Source: Chamaelirium japonicum (Eukaryota; Streptophyta; Magnoliopsida; Liliales; Melanthiaceae). From it: a stretch of DNA of 64,000 nt. This document shows positions 1-11,238 of the stretch, one piece after another. A program made the position numbers and the translations under genes. Position 1 is the stretch's first letter. Each line of letters begins with the position of its first letter. The stretch spans positions 13,533,550 through 13,597,549 of the forward strand of contig OX393555.1 of NCBI GenBank assembly GCA_947650365.1. The letters are read 5' to 3'. The notes below the pieces were generated by a model. That model had not been told where the DNA came from and searched no databases. It saw only the letters and a list, made by a program, of their open reading frames with translations.

Positions 1-3000
1 CTTATCCCCTCCGCGACCCAACCCCCCGACCCCCGGCTCTTCCTCCTCCCTTGCCGCGGCCCGCACGTGCGGACACCGCCGCCACACCGAGCCCCTCCCG
101 ACGATCCCCGGCGCACCACCACCGGCCGCATGCAACCCCCTCGTGAAGCCCTCCTCTGGCCGAGCTCTCGGGCTCCAACGGCCGCTCCGGTCGCCTCCCA
201 CCGCGCCTCCTCTGTGGGGGTTGTGCGGGAGAGGCCGGCCGAGCGCTCGCCGGCGCTCCAGGCCGCCCCTCCCGTCGGCCGCCGGCGCGCAAGAACCAGC
301 CCGGCTGGTTTCGGTCTCGTGGAGAAGAAGGAGTGGGGGGGGGGGGTAAAATAGTAACTTCCAGGTTATTAAATTAACCCCAGACCCGACCCGTTTAACC
401 CTGAACCCGACCCGTTTAACCCTGAACCGGACCTAACCCTTGCAGACCCGACCCAACCTCGCAGACCGCCCCAACCCATATGGTGATCCGGTCTGGTTCA
501 CCTGAACCAGACCCGTGAACCAGTCAATTTTGGTTCGACTGCCATTTCTCCGTCCGAACTCGGAATTGGACGAAACTAGCGCCATTTCGACCGGCTCGGA
601 AATTCCTACCTATTGGTCAAAGTTTAGAATGGTAATTATACTATTTAATATCCTGTTTTATCCTTTGATCTGATATTATCGCGGTACCGTGGTTTGATCG
701 CCGTTTCATCGTCCGAACTCGGATTCGGACGAAACTAGCGGCATTGTGCTCAGAATATTGAGCCCTACCTTTTAAACCTAGAAGATAACCCTAGAACCCC
801 TTCTACCCTAGTGAACTAACCATGCGATCGGTTTCATCGGTTCTACATGATTTGACCCGAAACCATTCGACCGAAGTCGGATTCCAGCGAAACTCGAACC
901 ATCGGAAAGGGTTCTTCGAGCCCGAATCGATGAGTAGGTTTAGATTCTAATTACTTGTTTGAACTAGTATTGTTTAGGTTTGACTTCTTCAGTCGCACGG
1001 ATTTGCGTGCTGTCGACTCAATGTTGGTCCCCGATCGAGGGTGCCCGACTATCCTTGGCATAGAACCCTCGTCGTTGACTCTTATGTTTTAATCGATAGC
1101 ATTGTGATATAGAGCTGTGCATGTTATCAGACTGTGATCGTGGTGATCCAGCGGAGATGGATCAGAAGCAAATAGCAAGCCGGAGTCGTGTGCGATCGAC
1201 AACCAGGTGACATCTACTACCCTTGCGTGGTCTTTAATAGTGGGAAATGAGAATGACTAAGGGTAGGTGTCCATGACACTGCATGTGGGCCCCGCCGGGC
1301 ATCGTCGCATGTGGTCAAATGGATCCCGCCTTGCATGCGGAGTCGCGAGTCCGGCGACGCATGCTTTAAAATATTAAAATAATATTAATAATGATTGCTT
1401 TTGATTGTATGGACACCGTAATTAGGATTCCCTTAAATTAAATAATAAATTGAATAACTAATAATTATCGGAGCCCACCCTCCAGAGAGGAGTATGGCAA
1501 CCCTAGCACACGGGTCACCGGGATGAGTGTTTTACCTTATTTATTTATTATGTCGCATGGGTTGCGAGAGGAGTACGGGACCAGGGGTAAATTGTTGAAA
1601 ATGGTTAATCATTAAATAAACTTTTGGTAACTTCAGTTTGTATGTTGAAAAATGTTATATGAGAATCTACCTGGTTACAGGGTAGGGACCCCGTGCGCGC
1701 AAGGGCCGTGAACCACCCTGCGCGTACAGCCGAAGTTAAGTAGGTTAGGGGTCACGGGCAAGGGTTGTGGTAAAGCCAATAGGAGGTGCCCTCGAGTAGG
1801 GATTGGTCTAGCAACCCTGTCCCGGGGAGTTGAAGTCCCCATAGTAAAGCAAGTTGGGCGGTAGAGCTCCACCGTGAAAGACGGGAAACCCCTTATGATC
1901 ATCTGGGTGACTAGTGCATGGTGTTGGTGGATGCACAGCGAGAGAGTTGGCCCTCTACATCGAAATAAAAGGCCCTATAGTAATGCCCGATCGGGGGCAG
2001 GATGAACAAAATATCCGGGGTTCACATTTTGATAGTGTGTGTTTTATCTATATATGAATTTAGAATTGAGTGACTGTTTACATGATGACTTCGTGACTTT
2101 ATCTGAACGTCTTATTTAATTTGTTCTTTAATGCTGTAGAACATTGAATGGACTTCATGTTAGATAAACTAGTGACAGTAGGAATTGCATGTGAATATAG
2201 ACTACTGATAGGTTTAGGTATCATTCTGCAAACATTGATCCTACTAGAACTGATTGATCTTATCTTAATTTATTAAGATTAGTTGTCTCATATTATTAAA
2301 GACTATTAGGATGTCACTAGCCATTAATTTGGCTAATCTCCCAATTTCCTATTGGGGGCTACTCTTTCCCACGAGTAGGCTCAGTTGCAGGTCCAGAGGC
2401 TCAGGAGTAGCAGTAGGAGTCAAGAGGTGGAGTTAGAGTAGCAGTGTTACCTTTCGGCTTAGTACGTCAATCTTGTAGTCTTTTCTCTTCAAACATTGTA
2501 ATTGTATTAGAATAAGTGTTTTTATCGGTTAGTTAGTATTCTATGGTTGTAGTTGCAATGGTTCCAGCTGAATTCTTTTGGGTAGGCCTCTCCTCAAGGC
2601 CCCAAGCCTAGGACAGATCATGATGAAAATATAAGTGCATATAAATGACTAAATTGATTAACCCTGGAGATAGGAACTCTAGACTGGTGCACCTGAGTGT
2701 TAGGGAGTGGATGAGACTACTTGGCTAGCCGTAGGAGGCTTGAGCCTCATGCTCCCTCAGATAGACTCCTATCAGTATGTAGTGGCACCGACAGGTCACA
2801 CATACTGAAAGGATAGGACTTTTGAAGGTCAAGCTGATTAGATAATGTCTTATCTCTATTGATATTTCTCTTCTTTGCTTTTTAATAAAAATGTTTTTCG
2901 AAAAATCAAATTTAAAAGATCCCCCTCTTGTTTCTCCCTCCTCCTTGTTTTTCATATTAGAGAGCGTAGAAGAAGCCCTGTGAGAACCCAACTTGGTATA

Positions 3001-3082
3001 GTTAAGTAACCAGACTCAAAACCCTCTTCTTTTTCTCACCTCACACCCCAGGGATCGGTCTTCAGATTTCTGGGGCGTGACA
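1..3082 (+). mobile_element. LTR of the LARD-type retrotransposon family, cut by the window edge
   Basis: This stretch is the reverse complement of the LTRs found at 20,093-24,297 and 26,924-31,157; base 1 corresponds to about 23,192 of that copy, so roughly 1.1 kb of the LTR lies outside the window. It ends in GGGGCGTGACA at 3,082, the same terminus as the other copies. No primer-binding site follows, so it is either a solo LTR or the 3' LTR of a whole element. The next bases (3,083 on) match the interior of the Tat 3' LTR near 17,215, so this copy landed inside the Tat 5' LTR. The left target duplication cannot be seen. It contains no gene. Confidence 0.9.
1664..2023 (-). repeat. 360-bp conserved LTR core, copy 1
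   Basis: This block is shared by the four LTRs of the LARD and solo-LTR families in the window and is exactly 360 bp in each. Here it reads on the minus strand, antisense to the LTR. It includes an open frame of 75 codons (1,675-1,902) that is kept in all four copies. Whether it is protein, RNA structure or enhancer is not known. Confidence 0.85.
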
Positions 3083-3309
3083 CCCTCACCCTGCAAAGAT
3101 CCCTGTCCTGGGCAGCCCCTTCAGAGCTCTCGCACGAACACCACGTGGAGACGCGGATCAAAGGGATCCTCCAGAAGATCTTTCCCATAATCCCCTGATC
3201 AAAACTCGCCGCAACCTGGACTCGCTACACCCGAGCCACCCGGGTCCCGGCCACACTTGTAATCTGGTTTTGCGCAATAAAGACGACCCGTGCTTTTTCC
3301 CGCGCTACA
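3083..3309 (+). repeat. 3' remnant of the Tat 5' LTR
   Basis: This segment aligns with the last ~225 bp of the 3' LTR (to 17,440), with a few substitutions. It holds the AATAAA at 3,276-3,281 and ends in CGCGCTACA. The rest of this LTR was separated by the LARD-family LTR that ends at 3,082. Confidence 0.9.
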
Positions 3310-3315
3310 GATTTC

Positions 3316-3333
3316 TGGCACGCCCGGTGGGAC
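3316..3333 (+). promoter_or_regulatory. Tat primer-binding site
   Basis: TGGCACGCCCGGTGGGAC begins six bases after the LTR end. A TGG start is the expected complement of a tRNA 3' CCA. The tRNA was not identified; it is not the initiator-Met type used by the other two Ty3/gypsy-type elements here. Confidence 0.7.
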
Positions 3334-3381
3334 CTCTTCTCCTTTCATCCGTACGGCTGAAGAAGCTGCTTGAAGTTTGCA

Positions 3382-5552
3382 ATGGCCGGAACAAACAACG
3401 ATGCGTTTGCTCCAAGCCTCTCACCAATCGCCGAGTCTCCTCTACTCCGACAAGGTGATCCAGTAAATCCGGAGGGTGATCCTCCCCCGATGGTGCGCGT
3501 CTACACTCGGCGTACTCGGACTCTTGCGGACGTCTTTGTGCCAGAAGCTACTGCCGAATATGCTCACCAAAGCGCCGACGAGGCCCTGATGCATGAAGAA
3601 ACGAGCCTCGATCCTGGAGTCCATGTCCAGAAGTTTGGGGAGGACCAGCCCCAGCCTCGAGCCCATTCGGGTTCTCCAGCGGAAGTTGCACCTCCTCTGC
3701 AGGGGGCAAACATCAATCATCAGCCAGAAGCAAGTCGGCGTAACTACGTCTCCGATGATGACGACGAGGATGCGAATATGCAACACCGAGACATTCTCCG
3801 TCACCATCCTCCGTCCGCTCTTCAGCTCCAAGTCATGCAGATGAACGAGCATATGGCGCAAATTACTCGGCTGATGGAGGAGAAGGACCGTCACATCAAC
3901 ACTCTGCTCCAAAAGCTAAGTACAAAGGATGCTTCAGCAGTCGGCCAACCCGTCGCTTCTCCAGTAGCCGCCCCAGCTCCGTCTTCAACCCCCGCTCTGC
4001 AGAGGTTGTTCCGATGACTCAAGCAGTTACTCTAGCGCTCTCCTCGGCTCCCGTCCCAGTGGAAGTCGTCTCCCCAGCGCCAGCCTCGGTGGCCACACAA
4101 CCTCCGGCAACAGCAACGATGAATGCTCAGCAGGTACAAGCGTTGATAGCCGATATGATGCGTTCTCACGGCAGTGGCCTTCCTCCAATCACGACGGCAT
4201 ACTCGAAGCCCTACACTGCGAGGATCCAGCAGCTACGCTTCCCAGTCGGATTCCAGCCACCAAAGTTCCAGCACTTCGACGGAAAGGGAAATCCAAGACA
4301 GCACGTCGCCCACTTCATCAAGACCTGTAATAATGCCGGCACATATGGCGACGAGATGGTGAAGCAATTCGTTCGCACCCTCAAAGGCAACGCGTTCGAC
4401 TGGTACGTTGATCTTCCTCCAGGGACCATCGACAGCTGGGATCAGATAGAGAGGGAGTTCCTCAATCGCTTCTACAGCACCAGATGAACCGTCAGCATGA
4501 CCGAGCTTACTGCAGTTAAGCAAAGGAAGGACGAGCCGGTGATCGACTACATCGACAGATGGAGGAACCTCGTGCTGAATTCACGAGACCGCTTGTCTGA
4601 AGACTCGGCCATCGAGATGTGCACCCAAGGCATGCACTGGGGCCTGCTCTACATCCTCAAAGGTATCAAGCCTCGGTCTTTCGAAGAACTCGCGACTCGG
4701 GCTCACGATATGGAACTCAGCCTAGCAAGCCGCAGGGACTCGAAGAACAAAGACTTCTTGAAGATAGAGAAGAAGGACAAGCCACCGGCACCGAAACCGA
4801 AACAAGTCAATGTTGCGGACGTCGCTTCAACCTCCAAACCGCTCAAGATCGGTGGCAAGCCGGATCAGAAGAAGGGAGTCGCCATACCACCGCCTCCGCC
4901 GCCAAGACAAAGGATGACTCTCGAGGAGCTCGAAGCCAAATAGTACCCCTTCCCAGACTCGGAAGTCTCCTCCATGTTCGACCAACTGCTATAAGAGAAG
5001 ATGATAGAGCTCCCTCCTTCGAAGAGGCCCGAGCAGATGCATCGCGTCGACGACCCTCTCTTTTGCAAATACCACCGGGTGGTAAGTCATCCCATCGAAA
5101 GATGCTTCGTCTTCAAGGAAAGAATCATGGCGCTCGCAAAGCAAGGGAAGATAGAGATCGACTCCAGAGAGGTTGCTACGGCCAACATGACGTCCATCAC
5201 CTTCGGCTCCTTCTCGCCAGTACTCGTTGCTGCTCGGCGAAGCATACCCAAATTGCGCATCAACCGTCAAGCGCTAACCGCTAAGTCAACTTCTCAGCCG
5301 AAAGTCTCGAAGCGACGTCAACGTACTCCTGCGTTCTCCGAGGAAGAAACGCCGCTGCCCTGGGGGCAACCATCGCTCACGCCAGCACCTCTTCCAAGCA
5401 ATGCTGCATCCCAACAAGCGCTCCAAAGGAGATACGAGCAAGGAGATCCGGAAGTCGGTCTGCTGGGCCAGCCTTCGGGGAAGTTCGACTATTATGTTAT
5501 CTATTCAAAGCCTCCATCGGTTTCAGCTGAAGAAATCAAGCCTACCGGCTAG
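3382..5552 (+). pseudogene. Tat gag, broken
   Basis: Structural (capsid-like) protein of the Tat element. The likely start is the ATG at 3,382 (MAGTNNDAF), 72 bases after the LTR end. The first block (to 4,017) is acidic and proline-rich and ends at a frameshift near 4,010. The next block (from 4,014) has the Retrotrans_gag signature, including a QHVAHFIKTCNNAG stretch and FDWYVDLPPGTIDSW. A TGA at 4,485 and a TAG near 4,941 interrupt it, with homology continuing in frame. A C-x2-H cluster (FCKYHRVVSHPIERC) near 5,062-5,106 is the nucleocapsid-like finger typical of Tat gag. The last block ends at 5,552. Only about 40 bases separate it from the protease frame. Confidence 0.85.
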
Positions 5553-5591
5553 GGATCGGAAGACGAGCCAGTAGAGCCTCCAGAAGAACAA

Positions 5592-7421
5592 GTGCCTTCG
5601 AGGGAACCAGTTGCTGCGGCCAATCATCATCTTAGCGGAGGAGAATCCACCGACGAAGAAGCATGGGTCATGCTACCACGGCGACGGAAGCCATGGCAAG
5701 AAAAGAAGCTCAAGCAAGACCGCGTGATGAGGAGGTTCACCAAGCGGAAGACCTACAAGAAGAAAACCAAGACTCCAGGGAGGAAGGCGTTCAAAGTCCC
5801 GCCAGCAAGTCAAGACGATCTCCTTCAGCAGAGCCTTCCAGAGCCGACAACCCTGCAGGAGTTCTTCCCGGATCACTTCCTCCCAGTGGACCAACACGTC
5901 AAGGTATCTTGTTGCATGGTCGAAGTTCATGAGGCATCGGAAGGAAAGAACGAAAGCGAAACTTCTGAAGAAGGCGACTCTACCGATGAGGGAGACGACT
6001 CCAACGAAAGGGGCACCGCCTCTCACGACGAAGCAATCCTGCACATGCCTCTCGTAGAAGCTTTGCATCTCCCGAAGAAGGCTCGCCTGGATATGACTGC
6101 AGCCTTAGTCGATCCAGATAGCTACAAAAGGAAGAGGAAGGACGACCAGAAGCGCAAAGCTATAGCCTCGTGTGATGCAACGATAACCTTTTCAGATGGG
6201 GACTTGCAACTCGGAACGCGACTGCACAACCGGCCGGTCTACGTCTCGGGATACATCAAAGAGAAGCCAGTGAACCGAATCCTGTTGGACTGTGGCTCTG
6301 CCGTCAATATCATGCCTATCCAGACGATGCGGCAACTCGGCATCACCGACGACCAGCTCTCGCCAAGTCAGTTGGTCATTCAAGGCTTCAACCAGGGCGG
6401 ACAGTCCACTATCGGAATCATCCGCCTGAAGCTGTCGATCGGCCCGCTGGACACAACGGTCCTCTTCCACATCATCGATTGCCAGACATCATACCGTCTC
6501 CTGTTGGGAAGACCATGGCTGCACGAGAATGGCATCGTGGTATCCACCTGGCACCAGTGCCTCAAGTACTACGAAGAAGGCGTGGAGATGTGCATAGTTG
6601 CGGACGACAAGCCATTCAACGAGGCCGAGGCATATTTGGCCGACGCTAAGTTCTACCAAGCAAAGGGCCTAGTCGCAGAAGTTCTTCCAGCTAAAGCCCC
6701 TCGAGCCTAGAAGATTGAAGAAGTGAAGCAGGATAAGACTCCTCTTCCCGCAAATCCGGCGCCACCTTCTGACGAGGCAAGACTCAAGGCCCAAGGAACG
6801 CCGAAATTTAGACAAAGGATGCGCATCAGCCCCGAGTCAAGAGCCGTGCAACATACCCCGTTGCCCGCCCAAGCGACGCCAGTCCTGCGTCTCGTGCCTC
6901 AGTGGCTCCGCAAATCCGAGCGATCGCCTTCTACTCCGACAAGGAAGCTGGCCCCGTCGTTATCATAGGCCAATGTCGTCACCCTTCAAGAAATGACATT
7001 GCCATTACCCAGTCTGATGCAAGCTCTGAACCCGAGCGGACCTATCGAATCAGTCAACCCAAATCAACTCGGATTCAAGCCGAAAGGAAGTTGGGGGCAA
7101 AATGATTCTAAGTTGCTGTTCAAAGCTGGTTACGACAGAGAAAGCGTCATGGGCACACTTCCACCAGCAGCAACTCCACATGGGATGACGAGAACTCAAG
7201 CTCGGCTATTTCAAAGCGGAGAACAAATTCTCCTGAACCGCCGAGGCATCGGCTCCAGTCAAGCTCCGTTAGTCATCAGAACCGTGGCGAAGAAGACCTT
7301 CACCTCCAACTACATCGGGGCGAAGATGGTAGACGAAGCAGCTGAAGGATCGACAATTTTCGATGCACGCTCTTCCTACGCAAGCCGTCCCGACAGCAAA
7401 AGAAGACGGCGAGGAGCTTGA
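5592..7421 (+). pseudogene. Tat aspartic protease and protease-RT linker, broken
   Basis: The open block 5,592-6,710 has a basic, low-complexity N-terminal half (about residues 30-65). A retropepsin domain follows, with the catalytic triad in altered form: LLDCGSAVN near residue 232, where most Ty3/gypsy proteases have D-S/T-G. A cysteine at the middle position is common in Tat proteases, so it need not be inactivating. The LLLGRPWL motif near residue 303 marks the C-terminal part of the fold. A TAG at 6,708 and frameshifts split the linker; its recognisable part (6,993-7,421) contains GFKPKGSWGQND and ends with a stop at 7,419. The linker has no known enzymatic role. Confidence 0.82.
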
Positions 7422-7430
7422 TGCCAAGCT

Positions 7431-9578
7431 TTGCTCCAGAAGCAAATCAGAGGTGGTAGAAACCAGTCGAATCTAAAGCGTACATCCATGTTTGAAAGGC
7501 TCAGGCCAGTTAAGCACTCAAAGAAGAAGTCAGTGTTCGATCGTCTGGAAATGCTAATCGAGGACTTCGTCTCAACATCCACCCACCCACCCATGGCGGC
7601 CGTCCATCATATCTCCATTATGGATCTCGACAACGGTGATACTTCTACTTCAGACGACGAGTTGCCCGACGCCCCGCCAGTCCTCGAAGAAGGGGGGCAG
7701 TCCACCGTTGATGACTTGAAGGAAGTCAACTTGGGCACAAAGACGGAGCCTCGGCCTACATTCGTCAGCACACTCCTGACCCCTGAGGAGGAAGCCGCAT
7801 ACATCAAACTGCTTAAAGAATACAGAGACGTCTTTGCATGGTCCTACAAGGAGATACCAGGCCTCGATCCCAAAATCGCAGTGCACCAGCTCAGCGTCAA
7901 AAATGGAGCCAGCGCCATCAAGCAAGGGCAAAGACGCTACCGACCAGAACTGGTACCCCAAATAGAAGGCGAAGTCAACAAGTTGATCGAAGCCGGCTTC
8001 ATTCGAGAGGTCAAGTACCTGACATGGATCTCTAGTGTCGTCCCAGTAAAAAAGAAGAATGGCCAAATCCGAGTATGCGTGGACTTCAGAGACTTGAACA
8101 ACGCATGTCCAAAGGACGACTTCCCCTTGCCGATCACGGAGCTAATGGTGGATGCAACGACAGGTCACGAGGTGCTAACTTTCATGGACGGATTATCGGG
8201 CTACAATCAGATTTGGATGGCACCCAAAGACGAGGAGCTCACGGCATTCCGCACCCCGAAAGGAATCAACTGCTATAAGGTAATGCCGTTCGGCTTGAAG
8301 AACGCGGGAGCCACCTACCAGCGAACTATGCAGAAAATCTTCGATGACATTCTTCATCAAAACGTGGAGTGTTATGTCGACGACCTCATGGTGAAATCCA
8401 AGAAGAAGTCGGCACATCTACAAGATCTCGAGCTAATCTTCAAACGGCTTCGAAGGTACCAACTCCGCATGAATCCACTCAAGTGCGCGTTCGGAGTCTC
8501 CTCAGGCAAGTTCCTCGGCTTCGTCGTCCGACATCGTGGCATCGAGATAGATCAATCCAAAATTGATGCTATCGTCAATATGCCCGCACCAAAGACAGTG
8601 CGAGACCTCAGAGGCCTCCAAGGGCACTTGGCGTATATCCGAAGATTCATTGCCAACCTGGCCGGAAAGTACCACCCCTTTAGTCGCCTCATGAAGAAAG
8701 GAGCGCCGTTCAAATGGGATAAAGCTTGCCAAGAAGCACTCCAAAACATCAAAGCATACCTACTGAAGCCACCGGTTCTATCAGCAGCAGTTCAAGGAAG
8801 GCCGCTCATCCTCTACATTGCCGCCCAGGAGCAATCCTTGGGGGCACTCCTGGCTCAGAACAATGAACTTGGCATGGAGACAGCCTGCTACTACTTGAGT
8901 CGTACTCTCGTCGGCACAGAGCTGAATTACTCCCCAATCGAGAAGGTTTGCTTAGCGCTCATCTTCACCACAAAAAAGCTGCGACACTATATGCTGGCTC
9001 ACACCATCAGACTCGCCTCGAAGGCCGACCCCCTCAAGTACATCATGTCGAGACCAGTGCTTTCCGGACGTCTGGCCAAGTGGGCCCTGCTGCTACTTGA
9101 ATTCGACATCACCTTCGTGCCACAGAAAGCGGTTAAAGGGCAGGCCCTCGCGGATTTCCTTGCAGAATACCCTCTCCCGACGGAATGGGAATTATCAGGA
9201 GATCTTCCAGATGAAGAAGTGTTCTCCGTCGACGTCGCCCCATCATGGAAAATATTCTTCGACGGTGCAACTAGGCAAGATATAGCGGGAGCCGGAGTCA
9301 TCTTCGTCACTCCGGACAATGAAATACTCCCCTTCTCATTCCTACTGTCAGAATCATGTTCCAACAACGTGACAGAATATCAAGCCATGCTCATCGGTCT
9401 CGAGCTGGCCGACGAAATGAAGCTTCAAGGACTAGAGATCTTTGGAGACTCCCAACTCATGATCCAGCAAGTCCTGAGGGCATACGAAGTCAACAAAGAA
9501 GACCTGGTGCCGTTGCATGCACGGGCTGTGGAGCTCCTCGGCAAACTCAAAGCTGCTTCCATTCAGCACGTTTCCTGA
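7431..9578 (+). CDS. Tat reverse transcriptase - RNase H - archaeal-like RNase H
   Basis: This is an uninterrupted 715-codon part of the polyprotein that copies element RNA into DNA. RT occupies about residues 190-390, with VCVDFRDLN near 225, MPFGLKNAGATYQ near 290 and the catalytic box CYVDD near 312. A connection and a first RNase H follow (about 455-575; LYIAAQEQSLGALL). A second RNase H starts near residue 605 with FFDGATR, then NNVTEYQAML and GDSQLMI, which fit the D-E-D active site. This second domain is the archaeal-like RNase H typical of the Tat clade. The frame closes at TGA 9,576, where homology continues into NHNQQADALANLA, so the stop is a mutation (CGA to TGA fits). Confidence 0.92.
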   Translation: MLQKQIRGGRNQSNLKRTSMFERLRPVKHSKKKSVFDRLEMLIEDFVSTSTHPPMAAVHHISIMDLDNGDTSTSDDELPDAPPVLEEGGQSTVDDLKEVNLGTKTEPRPTFVSTLLTPEEEAAYIKLLKEYRDVFAWSYKEIPGLDPKIAVHQLSVKNGASAIKQGQRRYRPELVPQIEGEVNKLIEAGFIREVKYLTWISSVVPVKKKNGQIRVCVDFRDLNNACPKDDFPLPITELMVDATTGHEVLTFMDGLSGYNQIWMAPKDEELTAFRTPKGINCYKVMPFGLKNAGATYQRTMQKIFDDILHQNVECYVDDLMVKSKKKSAHLQDLELIFKRLRRYQLRMNPLKCAFGVSSGKFLGFVVRHRGIEIDQSKIDAIVNMPAPKTVRDLRGLQGHLAYIRRFIANLAGKYHPFSRLMKKGAPFKWDKACQEALQNIKAYLLKPPVLSAAVQGRPLILYIAAQEQSLGALLAQNNELGMETACYYLSRTLVGTELNYSPIEKVCLALIFTTKKLRHYMLAHTIRLASKADPLKYIMSRPVLSGRLAKWALLLLEFDITFVPQKAVKGQALADFLAEYPLPTEWELSGDLPDEEVFSVDVAPSWKIFFDGATRQDIAGAGVIFVTPDNEILPFSFLLSESCSNNVTEYQAMLIGLELADEMKLQGLEIFGDSQLMIQQVLRAYEVNKEDLVPLHARAVELLGKLKAASIQHVS

Positions 9579-10997
9579 AACCATAACCAGCAGGCCGACG
9601 CACTCGCAAATCTGGCGGCTACACTCCCGTTTCCAGATGAACGTCCGCTCGTCGTCCCCGTCTACAGGAGATTCGTGATCACCGAAGAAGAAGGTCCGCT
9701 CGAAGTACCAGTTCAAACCAACACGGTGCATGTCCTCGAGATTAAAGAACAAGACTGGAGGTAGCCGTTTGTAGATTATCTCGTTCATGATAAACTCCCC
9801 GAAGATCCGAAGCGCAAAGGTGACATCCGCCGAAGGTCTCTAAGGTTCTACCACTTCAACGGCGAGCTATACCGACGAAGCTACAATGGCACACTTCTGA
9901 GGTGCCTCGCGAAAGAAGAAGCAGAAGCCGCGCTCGAAGAAGTACACGTTGGAATCTGCGGATCACACCAGTCCGGTCCGAAACTTCACTTCCGCGTCAG
10001 GAGGATGGGATACTACTGGCCTACCATGATCAAGGACAGCTTGGAGTACGCGAGAAGATGTCAAGCTTGCCAGATGCATGGGGACTACATCCGTCAACCT
10101 CCGGAGCCTTTACACCCAACAATCGCGTCTTGCCCCTTCGATGGATGGGGTCTCGATATCGTCGGTCCTCTGCCCAAGTCATCCAAGCAACATCTCTACA
10201 TCTTGGCGGCAACGGACTACTCCAAGTGGGCTGAAGCAACACCTTTGCGGGAAGTTACAAAGCACTCCGTCATCAGCTTTATCCAGAATGACATCATCTT
10301 CCGCTACGAAGTCCCCCGCTACATCGTAACAGATAAAGGGAAGCAGTTCAAGAATGCTGCCGTCAGCCAGTTCTGCGCATTGTACAATATTAAGCAGAAT
10401 TGTTCGATGATGTACAACGCTCCGGCCAACGGTCTGGCAGAAGCCTTCAACAAGACTCTGTGCAAGCTGCTGGAGAAAACCGTTTCGAAGACAAAGAAAG
10501 ATTGGCACGAACACATGGGTGAAGCACTATGGGCTTACCGGACGTCCTTCCATACACCGACACAAGCAACACCGTATTCCCTCGTCTATGGTGTGGAAGC
10601 TGTTCTTTCGCTCGAGCTCCAGATCCCGTCGCTCAGGATAGCAATCCAGGAAGGCCTCACCAGCGACGACAACGCCCAGCTCCGTCTGGCAGAATTGGAA
10701 GCACTGGACGAAAGACGCCTCGAAGCTCAACAGCGTCTGGAGTATTATTAGGCCAGGCTCTCTCGCGCTTTCAACAAGAAGGTCCGTCCTCGATCATTCC
10801 AGATAGGGGAACTGGTGCTGGCAGTCAAACGCCCCATCATTCTCTCGCATCGAGGAGGGAAGAAATTTGATGCCAAGTGGGATGGCCCGCATTCCGTCAA
10901 GGAAGTCTACTCCAACGGCGCCTACCTCCTCACCACGCCAGAAGGGCTGACACTCGGCCCTATCAATGGCAAGTACCTCAAAAGGTACTATGCCTAA
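9579..10997 (+). pseudogene. Tat integrase, broken
   Basis: The end of the second RNase H (9,579-9,625) leads into integrase, which joins the DNA copy to the host chromosome. The zinc-binding region has H-x-H spacing near 9,950-9,965 and CQACQ near 10,065. In the 248-codon open block from 10,005 the catalytic residues are visible as LDIVGPLP, VTDKGKQF and GLAEAFNKT (D, D, E). K replaces the usual N after the second D, and L the usual Q before the E block. A TAG at 10,749 interrupts the chain. The C-terminal GPF-like segment (KWDGPHSVKEVY) and the end KYLKRYYA lie in 10,815-10,997. No chromodomain is present, as expected for Tat. Confidence 0.9.
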
Positions 10998-11238
10998 AGC
11001 AAGGCCACACCCCTTGCCCCAAAAAAAAAAAAAAATGAACTACGTTCGACTTGATCCCCCTTAGGGGGGTACGTAGGCAGCCTGAGAAGTTACTTCAGGT
11101 TTAGTCCAACCAAAAGAAAAAGTCAACAATGGTCCATGCAAAAGATGTGGCAAAACGAGGCGATATTATTATATAATGAAGAAAAGGCGATACATGGCAT
11201 AAGTCCCGAAAAGAAAGTTACAATAAAACAAGGAACAA

